A DNA stretch of 64,000 nucleotides from JAIBJN01 sp963825255. GTDB lineage: Bacteria; Actinomycetota; Thermoleophilia; Gaiellales; Gaiellaceae. The position numbers and the translations under genes were made by a program. The stretch is taken from the NCBI GenBank assembly GCA_963825255.1, contig CAWGSF010000011.1, positions 1 to 64,000 on the forward strand, in the 5' to 3' direction. This document shows positions 58,987 through 64,000 of the stretch, piece by piece; within the stretch, counting starts at the first letter, position 1; every line of letters starts with the position of its first letter. Below the pieces are notes generated by a model. The model saw nothing but the letters and a program-made list of their open reading frames with translations. It was not told the origin of the DNA and did not search any database.

Positions 58987-59736
58987 TCAGCGCGACCGGG
59001 CGAGCGTCCGCAGGCGAAAGCCCCCGTGCTCCTCGTACGAGGACTCGATCACGCGCAGGCACTGGCGCAGGGCATCCTCGCCGAGGCCGGTGTCGCGGGC
59101 GCCGGCGAGCGGTCGCTCGAGCAGGGCCCGGATCCCGAGGAACCCCGCCTCGGAGACTGGAAGCGCCCCGGAGGAGCAGTCCCGGCAGACCGCCCCGCCC
59201 TCCCGGGCCGAGAAGCCCACGAGCGGCTTGGCCTCCCCGCACGAGGCGCAGCTCGTCAGGTGCGGGAGGTAGCCGGAGAGCCACAGCAGCTTGAGCTGGA
59301 AGGAGAGGACGAGCGGCTCGAGCGCGGGCTGGGCCGGGAGCTCGGCCTCGACGTCGTCGAGGAGATCGAGGAAGCGCGTGAGCGCGTGGAACGCGGGCGG
59401 CTGCGCCTCCTCCTCGACGAAGAGGCGGAGGACGGCCTCGAGCCCGATGTGGCCGGCGGCGAGCCGGTAGGGATCCGTCCGCGAGCGGTCGTGCGGGCGC
59501 ACGAGCTCGGCGCCGCGCACCGTGTAGAGGTCGCCGCGGCCCTCGTGGAGGAGGAGCTCGACGTGCGAGAGCGGCTCGAGCCGCCCGCCGAAGCGCGAGC
59601 GCGTCTTGCGGACGCCCTTCGCGATCGCGCCGACCCGCCCACGCTCGAGGGTGTAGAGGTGGAGGACGGAGTCGGCCTCCGAGAAGCGGATGGAGCGGAG
59701 CACGACCGCCTCGGTCGTGAACGTGCGCGACGACAT
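58987..59736 (-). CDS. recO: DNA repair protein RecO
   Basis: 249 aa. The N-terminal OB fold has FTTEAVVLRSIRFSEADSVL, LYTLERGRVGAIAKGVRKTR and SRFGGRLEPLSHVELLLHEG. A helical domain follows and then a zinc-binding site (LTSCASCGEAKPLVGFSARE, AVCRDCSSGALPVSEAGF: CxxC...CxxC). RecO loads RecA with RecF/RecR at gaps. TAGACT ends 8 bp before ATG 59736, leaderless. Confidence 0.95.
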   Translation of the reverse strand: MSSRTFTTEAVVLRSIRFSEADSVLHLYTLERGRVGAIAKGVRKTRSRFGGRLEPLSHVELLLHEGRGDLYTVRGAELVRPHDRSRTDPYRLAAGHIGLEAVLRLFVEEEAQPPAFHALTRFLDLLDDVEAELPAQPALEPLVLSFQLKLLWLSGYLPHLTSCASCGEAKPLVGFSAREGGAVCRDCSSGALPVSEAGFLGIRALLERPLAGARDTGLGEDALRQCLRVIESSYEEHGGFRLRTLARSR

Positions 59737-59744
59737 CGCGACCG

Positions 59745-59750
59745 AGTCTA
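59745..59750 (-). promoter_or_regulatory. Leaderless -10 box (TAGACT)
   Basis: Ends 8 bp before ATG 59736. Confidence 0.45.
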
Positions 59751-59784
59751 GTGAGGGGCCCGGGCGCAGCGAGGGCCCTGTCGC

Positions 59785-60817
59785 CTACGCGGTCGGGGAG
59801 AGCCGCTCGGCGAGGTACGCGAGGCTCAGCGGGTAGCGGTACTCGATCCCCATGTGCCCCCCGTCGAAGAGGTCGAAGTGGACGTCGGTGACCCCGACCT
59901 CCGCGAGGGCCCGTCGGAACGCCTCCGCACCGAGGTCGAGGAAGAACTCGTCCTTCCCGCCCGCGTCCACGTAGATGGCGCGCAGCGAGCGCAGGGCGTC
60001 CGCGTGTGTCGGCACCATGCGGACCGGGTCCCAGGCGAGCCAGCGCTCCCAGATCTCGGGGCGCTCCCGGCCGGTGTCGACGTCGAACGGCAGGCGGACC
60101 GTCCCGTCGGGGTCGGCTGAGTAGCAAGCGGCCATGCACCAGGTGTTCAGGAGCGCGTGATCGCTTCCCTTCGAGAGGGCGGGCCGGCTCCCGAAGTCCT
60201 CCCAGAACCGGTCGTAGGACCCGTCGTACTCGTCGCGGAGCGCCCTGACGGTCTCGCGCACCTCGGGCAGGTAGCAGACCTCGAAGAGCGCGTCCCCGGC
60301 GTGGGTCGCGAGACCGCCGAAGAGGTCCGGACGGAGCATCGGGGTCACCATCGCCCCGTAGCCGCCGCTCGACTTCCCCGCGATGCCGCGGTGCTCCGCC
60401 GCCGCGAGCGTCCGGTACTCCGAGTCGACCCAGGGGACGACCTCGTCGCAGAGATACGTGTGGTAGTTCCCGGTGGCCGGCGAGTCGAGGAACTGGCTCC
60501 CGCCGAGCGACGTCCAGCAGTCGACCCAGACGACGACGCACGGCGGTGCCTCACCGCGCGCGAAGAGGTCGTCTGCGAGCTCGGGGAAGTTGCGTCGGAA
60601 CGGCGAGCGGTTGCGCCACATGTCGAGCTGCCCCGTGAGCCCCTGGATCATGTAGATGGACGGGTAGCGCGCGGTCCGGCTCGTCGTCGTAGCCCGGGGG
60701 GAGGTAGACCCAGAGCGGCCGCTCGTGCGGGTCGCCGAGCGGATTGCCACGGAGCGCCTGGCTCGTGAAGACGGTCTCCTCGAACCGGCCCTCGACCTCG
60801 AACGACCACGGTTCCAT
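59785..60817 (-). CDS. Putative esterase (alpha/beta hydrolase, esterase-D/Fes-like; one frameshift)
   Basis: About 344 aa after a one-base correction near 60665. MEPWSFEVEGRFEETVFTSQ, then NPLGDPHERPLWVYLPPGYD lead into YPSIYMIQGLTGQLDMW. The nucleophile motif is HRGIAGKSSGGYGAMVTPML (GxSxG). The Asp is in IYVDAGGKDEFFLDLGAEAF and the His in DLFDGGHMGIEYRYPLSLAY: a complete triad. No signal peptide, so probably cytoplasmic; substrate unknown, with enterochelin esterase-type or S-formylglutathione-type chemistry as alternatives. TAGAGT ends 7 bp before ATG 60817, leaderless. Confidence 0.85.
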
Positions 60818-60824
60818 GCGGCGG

Positions 60825-60830
60825 ACTCTA
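60825..60830 (-). promoter_or_regulatory. Leaderless -10 box (TAGAGT)
   Basis: Ends 7 bp before ATG 60817. Confidence 0.45.
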
Positions 60831-60868
60831 GTCGTGGCCGGGGGGCTGGGGTTGGACATCGGCGGGTG

Positions 60869-61015
60869 CAGGGCTACGGTGAGGCCATCGCTCCTGACCC
60901 GGTCCTTCTGGCTCTGTTCGCCGGCGCTCTTGCGGCGACAGGGTGCTTCCCGCTCGCTGGCGGCGGTGGATCATCGGGGTGGGTCCCTCCGTTGCGGCGT
61001 GGCTGGCAGGAGTGA
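60869..61015 (+). CDS. Doubtful small ORF (48 aa)
   Basis: GTG 60869 to TGA 61013-61015: one hydrophobic stretch (DPVLLALFAGALAATGCFPL) then a Gly-rich tail. No ribosome site or convincing -10 was found. It sits in the only sizeable gap (60818-61097) of this region and could be a small membrane peptide or chance. Confidence 0.2.
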   Translation, partial: QGYGEAIAPDPVLLALFAGALAATGCFPLAGGGGSSGWVPPLRRGWQE

Positions 61016-61097
61016 GTCGGTGAGGCCCTGGTACTACGGCGACTCACGGAGCGAGCGCGATCGTGACCGGGCAGGGTACGCGCGGATTGCGCGGCAG

Positions 61098-61964
61098 TCA
61101 GCCCGGCGCCAAGCCTGCGGCCCGAGCAGCCTCCGGGGCCGGCTGGCACGAGGGGCAGTACCACGTTCCGCGGCCTGCGACGCGCGTCTTCGCGATCGGA
61201 GTCCCGCACCGACCGCACGGCTCGCCCTCGCGCCCGTACACGCGGAACTCGTCCTGCATCCGGCCGCGGCTCCCGTCGGCGCCGCGGTAGTCGCGCAGGG
61301 TGGCTCCCTGGCGCCTGACGCCGAGCCGCAGGGCCTTGCGAATGCCCGCTCGGAGCGCGCCGATTTCTTCCTCGCCGAGTGCGCCCGCGGGAGTGAGCGG
61401 GTTGATGCGCGCGTACCACAGAGCCTCGTCCGCGTAGATGTTCCCCACGCCCGCGGCGGCACGCTGGTCGAGCAGCGCAGCCTTCACGGGCGCCCTGCGG
61501 CCCGCCAGCGCCCGAGCGAGGCTCGCTCTGGTGAAGCCTCTTCCGAGGGGCTCCGCGCCGAGGCGGCGGGCTGCGATGTAGGGCTCGAGCTCGCCCGGCT
61601 CGAGGAGCTCCCACGTCCCGAAGCGGCGGACGTCCCGGTAGATGACGTCCGATCCATTGTCTAGTCTGACAACGGCGCGAACGTACGGATCGTCCCGCCA
61701 CCCGTCCGGCGCCGGGTGCAGGACGCTGCCGGTCATCCGCAGGTGAACGAGGAGGTGCCGCCCGCTCTCGAACGCGACAACCAGATACTTCCCCCGTCGG
61801 CCGACCTCGGCCACGCGCTCGCCTACGAGCGTCACCGCCACGGCCTCCGGCGGCTCGGGTCTCGTCAGCCTCGGATCCCGGATCTCGACGCTGTCGAGTG
61901 CCCGCCCGGTCAGGCCGGGAGCGAGGCTGGAGCGGATGGTCTCGACCTCGGGAAGCTCGGGCAT
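61098..61964 (-). CDS. mutM: Formamidopyrimidine-DNA glycosylase
   Basis: 288 aa. MPELPEVETIRSSLAPGLTG supplies the catalytic Pro-2 and Glu-3. RRGKYLVVAFESGRHLLVHL holds the conserved Lys and HLRMTG motif. AALLDQRAAAGVGNIYADEA is the H2TH segment, followed by the C4 zinc finger (GEPCGRCGTPIAKTRVAGRG and WYCPSCQ). It excises 8-oxoguanine and FaPy lesions. The ~10-residue tail is longer than in E. coli. It follows deoA by 24 bp on the same strand. Confidence 0.96.
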   Translation of the reverse strand: MPELPEVETIRSSLAPGLTGRALDSVEIRDPRLTRPEPPEAVAVTLVGERVAEVGRRGKYLVVAFESGRHLLVHLRMTGSVLHPAPDGWRDDPYVRAVVRLDNGSDVIYRDVRRFGTWELLEPGELEPYIAARRLGAEPLGRGFTRASLARALAGRRAPVKAALLDQRAAAGVGNIYADEALWYARINPLTPAGALGEEEIGALRAGIRKALRLGVRRQGATLRDYRGADGSRGRMQDEFRVYGREGEPCGRCGTPIAKTRVAGRGTWYCPSCQPAPEAARAAGLAPG

Positions 61965-61988
61965 TTCGATCCGGCGACCGGAGCCGGC

Positions 61989-63284
61989 TCAGGAGAGGAC
62001 GTCGAGCACGATCGGCCTCGGCTCGGGCGCCTCGTCTCCGATCCGGTAGCACGCGGTGATCTCCGCGGCGGCACGCGCGGCGGCTCCCTCGTCGCGGGCG
62101 TGGACCTCGGCGATCGCCTGGCCCGTCTCGACCCGGTCACCGCGCTTGGCAAGGCAGATGACCCCGACGGCGTGGTCGATCGCATCCTCCTTGCGTACGC
62201 GGCCGGCGCCGAGGTGGAGGGCTGCCAGCCCGACGGACGTCGTGGCGATCGCCTGCACGTAGCCCGAGGCCGGCGCCGGCGCGAGGCTGACCGCCGGGGC
62301 CGTGGGGAGCGCCTCGCGAGCCGGGTCGCCACCCTGCGCGCGGACCCAGCGCTCGTAGCGCTCGCGGGCGGCGCCGCTCGCGATGGACTCCTCGGCCCGC
62401 GTCCGGCCCTCGTCCGCGTCGACACCGAGGTCGGAGAGCTCGAGGAGGTGGCCGGCCGCGCCGAGCACGAGCTCGACGAGGTCGGGTGGCCCGTCGCCTT
62501 CGAGCGTGTCGAGGACCTCCGCGATCTCGAGGGCATTCCCGACGGCCCGCCCCAGCGGCTGGTCCATGTCGGTGAGCTCGCAGACGACCTCGCGGCCGGC
62601 CATCCGGCCGAGCTCCACCATGGCCTGCGCGAGCTCGCGGGCATCGTCGAGCGTCTTCATGAACGCGCCGTCGCCCACCTTCACGTCGAGCACGATCGCG
62701 TGGGCCCCGCCGGCGATCTTCTTCGACATGATCGACGAGGCGATGAGCGGGATGATGTCGACGGTCGCGGTCACGTCCCGAAGGGCGTAGAGCTTCTTGT
62801 CGGCCGGCACGAGATCGGCGGTCTGGCCGACGATCGCGAGGCCGATCTCGCGCACCTGGCGGACGAAGCTCTCCCCGTCGAGCTCGATGGAGAAGCCGGG
62901 GATCGACTCGAGCTTGTCGAGCGTCCCGCCCGTGTGCCCGAGCCCCCGGCCGCTCATTTTCGCGAACGGCACGCCGCAGGCGGCGACGACCGGCCCGAGG
63001 GCGATCGAGGTCTTGTCTCCGACGCCGCCCGTCGAGTGCTTGTCGACGACCTTCCTGCCCAGGGCCGCGAGGTCGATCGTCTCGCCGCTCGCCACCATGG
63101 CGTCTGTGAGCGCGTGCGTCTCGGCGGGGGTCAGGCCCTCGAAGTACACGGCCATGCAGAACGCGGCCATCTGGTAGTCGGGCAGCTCGTCGCGCGCGTA
63201 GGCGAGGACGAAGTCCGAGATCTCCTCCGCGGACAGCTCTGCCCCGTCGCGTTTCCGCTGGATGAGCTCGGCCGCGGGGATCAC
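61989..63284 (-). CDS. deoA: Thymidine/pyrimidine-nucleoside phosphorylase
   Basis: 431 aa. IPAAELIQRKRDGAELSAEE, LPDYQMAAFCMAVYFEGLTP, the phosphate/nucleoside signature VVDKHSTGGVGDKTSIALGP, KMSGRGLGHTGGTLDKLESI and SSIMSKKIAGGAHAIVLDVK with VGDGAFMK are all present. The C-terminal ATP-grasp-like hammerhead domain is complete. GTG 63284 has GGGGGAG upstream. It phosphorolyses thymidine or uridine to deoxyribose/ribose 1-phosphate, which DeoB, encoded immediately upstream, isomerises; together they form a salvage operon. Thymidine versus broad pyrimidine specificity cannot be told. Confidence 0.95.
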   Translation of the reverse strand: MIPAAELIQRKRDGAELSAEEISDFVLAYARDELPDYQMAAFCMAVYFEGLTPAETHALTDAMVASGETIDLAALGRKVVDKHSTGGVGDKTSIALGPVVAACGVPFAKMSGRGLGHTGGTLDKLESIPGFSIELDGESFVRQVREIGLAIVGQTADLVPADKKLYALRDVTATVDIIPLIASSIMSKKIAGGAHAIVLDVKVGDGAFMKTLDDARELAQAMVELGRMAGREVVCELTDMDQPLGRAVGNALEIAEVLDTLEGDGPPDLVELVLGAAGHLLELSDLGVDADEGRTRAEESIASGAARERYERWVRAQGGDPAREALPTAPAVSLAPAPASGYVQAIATTSVGLAALHLGAGRVRKEDAIDHAVGVICLAKRGDRVETGQAIAEVHARDEGAAARAAAEITACYRIGDEAPEPRPIVLDVLS

Positions 63285-63306
63285 CGGCTCCCCCAGCCCG
63301 TGTCGC

Positions 63307-64000
63307 TCACGGTGCGAGGACAGGCGCGCCCGGGATCCCGCGTCCCGGGGTCTTCCCCCCGAGCCAGGCGTTGACCGTCGCTCCCACGTCGGCGAACTCG
63401 CCCTCGTACCGCCGCCCGGCCGCGTTCTGGCCCTCCATGTAGGCGAGGAAGAGAGCGTGCTCGCGGGAGTGATCGGTGGACGGGGTGGTCGGATCGCACC
63501 CGTGATCCGACGTGAGCACGAAGAGATCTCCGGGGCGCAGTGCGTCGAGGAGGTCGGGAATGCGTCGATCGAAGTCCTGGAGGCAGCGGTGGAAGTTCAC
63601 CGGGTCGTTCCGATGGCCCCAGAGCATGTCCGTCTCGACGAGGTTGACGAACACCAGGCCGCCGTCGAGCTCGCGCAGGAGGCGCTCGGTGTGCTGGATG
63701 CCCTCGATGTTCGACTTCGTCCGGTGCGAGTGGTCGATGTCGACGCCGGCGAAGATGTCGTGGATCTTGCCGACGCCGTGCACCTCGTTCCCGGCCTCGC
63801 GGACGAGCGTCAGGTAGTTCGGCTGCCGCGGCCTGAGAGACCAGTCGTGGCGATTGGCCGTCCTCGAGTAGCTGCCCGGCTCGCCGACGAAGGGCCGGGC
63901 GATGACGCGCCCGACGGCGTGCTTGCCGGTGAGGATCTCCCGCGCGATCTCGCACGCCGCGTACAGCTCCTCCAGGGGAATCGTCTCCTCGTGCGCGGCG
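63307..64000 (-). CDS. deoB: Phosphopentomutase (C-terminal part; continues beyond window)
   Basis: About 230 aa are present and the frame is open to the right edge. LYAACEIAREILTGKHAVGR, VIARPFVGEPGSYSRTANRH, LVREAGNEVHGVGKIHDIFA, FVNLVETDMLWGHRNDPVNF and FVLTSDHGCDPTTPSTDHSR are DeoB motifs; the Asp-His pairs bind the two Mn ions. It converts (deoxy)ribose 1-phosphate to 5-phosphate. It ends 22 bp before deoA. Confidence 0.93.
   Translation of the reverse strand, partial: AAHEETIPLEELYAACEIAREILTGKHAVGRVIARPFVGEPGSYSRTANRHDWSLRPRQPNYLTLVREAGNEVHGVGKIHDIFAGVDIDHSHRTKSNIEGIQHTERLLRELDGGLVFVNLVETDMLWGHRNDPVNFHRCLQDFDRRIPDLLDALRPGDLFVLTSDHGCDPTTPSTDHSREHALFLAYMEGQNAAGRRYEGEFADVGATVNAWLGGKTPGRGIPGAPVLAP

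Noticed and set aside
60874..62052. Large minus-strand open frame over mutM
   Set aside because: It is the antisense/out-of-frame shadow of mutM, whose motifs are unambiguous in another frame.

Overview
The window is about 64 kb of high-GC, gene-dense DNA that looks actinobacterial, most probably from a Thermoleophilia (Gaiellales/Solirubrobacterales)-type lineage. The reasons are the GC-rich codon usage, the rpsB-tsf-pyrH-frr-uppS-cdsA-dxr-rseP-ispG-proS block, DivIVA/SepF/YggT neighbours, a MurA carrying Asp at the fosfomycin Cys position, an SOS-controlled ImuB/DnaE2 mutasome, and many genes whose -10 box lies 6-10 bp before the start codon with no ribosome binding site (leaderless mRNAs). 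The class-level placement is inference. About two dozen genes need 1-2 nt frame corrections. These are clustered (0-6.9 kb, 10-16 kb, 31-36 kb, 45-48 kb) while very long genes elsewhere are intact, so most are probably assembly indels rather than decay.

Layout. 1-9.9 kb is accessory. It holds the tail of a DUF6636-like protein, an allene-oxide-cyclase/dirigent-barrel secreted protein, an alpha/beta-hydrolase-adenylate cyclase fusion, YccF, a zinc-less DksA-like protein, a lysin-like scar ending at a tRNA 3' fragment, and a 3-kb integrase remnant bounded by 58-bp repeats derived from tRNA-Pro(GGG). These are followed by a membrane-anchored HTH protein, a six- or so-helix membrane protein and a K+ channel. 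9.9-20 kb is one long leftward operon for translation, nucleotide, isoprenoid, phospholipid and site-2-protease functions (rpsB to proS, plus an XRE regulator). 20-34.8 kb carries a GGDEF protein, a large M36 metalloprotease with C-terminal RTX repeats, then leftward rluD, lspA, DksA/TraR, divIVA, yggT, sepF, yggS, pgeF and a DHH-CBS-tRNA nucleotidyltransferase, a secreted FnIII-like protein, ridA and murA.

34.9-49 kb contains an HD protein, a lipoprotein-like gene, a class V aminotransferase, an EEP nuclease, a FAD oxidoreductase, and the mutasome genes dnaE2/DUF6504/imuB. ImuB is preceded by a TTGACA promoter overlapped by two perfect GAAC-N4-GTTC LexA boxes. A molybdate locus follows (mop, modA, and divergently a MerR-HTH/Mop regulator with modB and modC) with TGCCTAGGCA palindromes between the divergent arms. 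49-64 kb has comB, a zinc-finger rhomboid protease, a GH26-like glycosidase, a lipoprotein, ppdK with its regulator ppsR, glyQ/glyS, recO, an esterase, mutM, deoA and the C-terminal part of deoB at the window edge.

Functionally the core is housekeeping: translation (rpsB, tsf, frr, proS, glyQS, CCA-adding enzyme), cell envelope and division (murA, uppS, cdsA, dxr/ispG, lspA, sepF, divIVA), DNA repair and induced mutagenesis (recO, mutM, imuB, dnaE2), and central carbon control (ppdK/ppsR). The accessory front end and the small exported peptides near 5 kb are the least explained parts. No CRISPR array, rRNA or intact transposase was seen.
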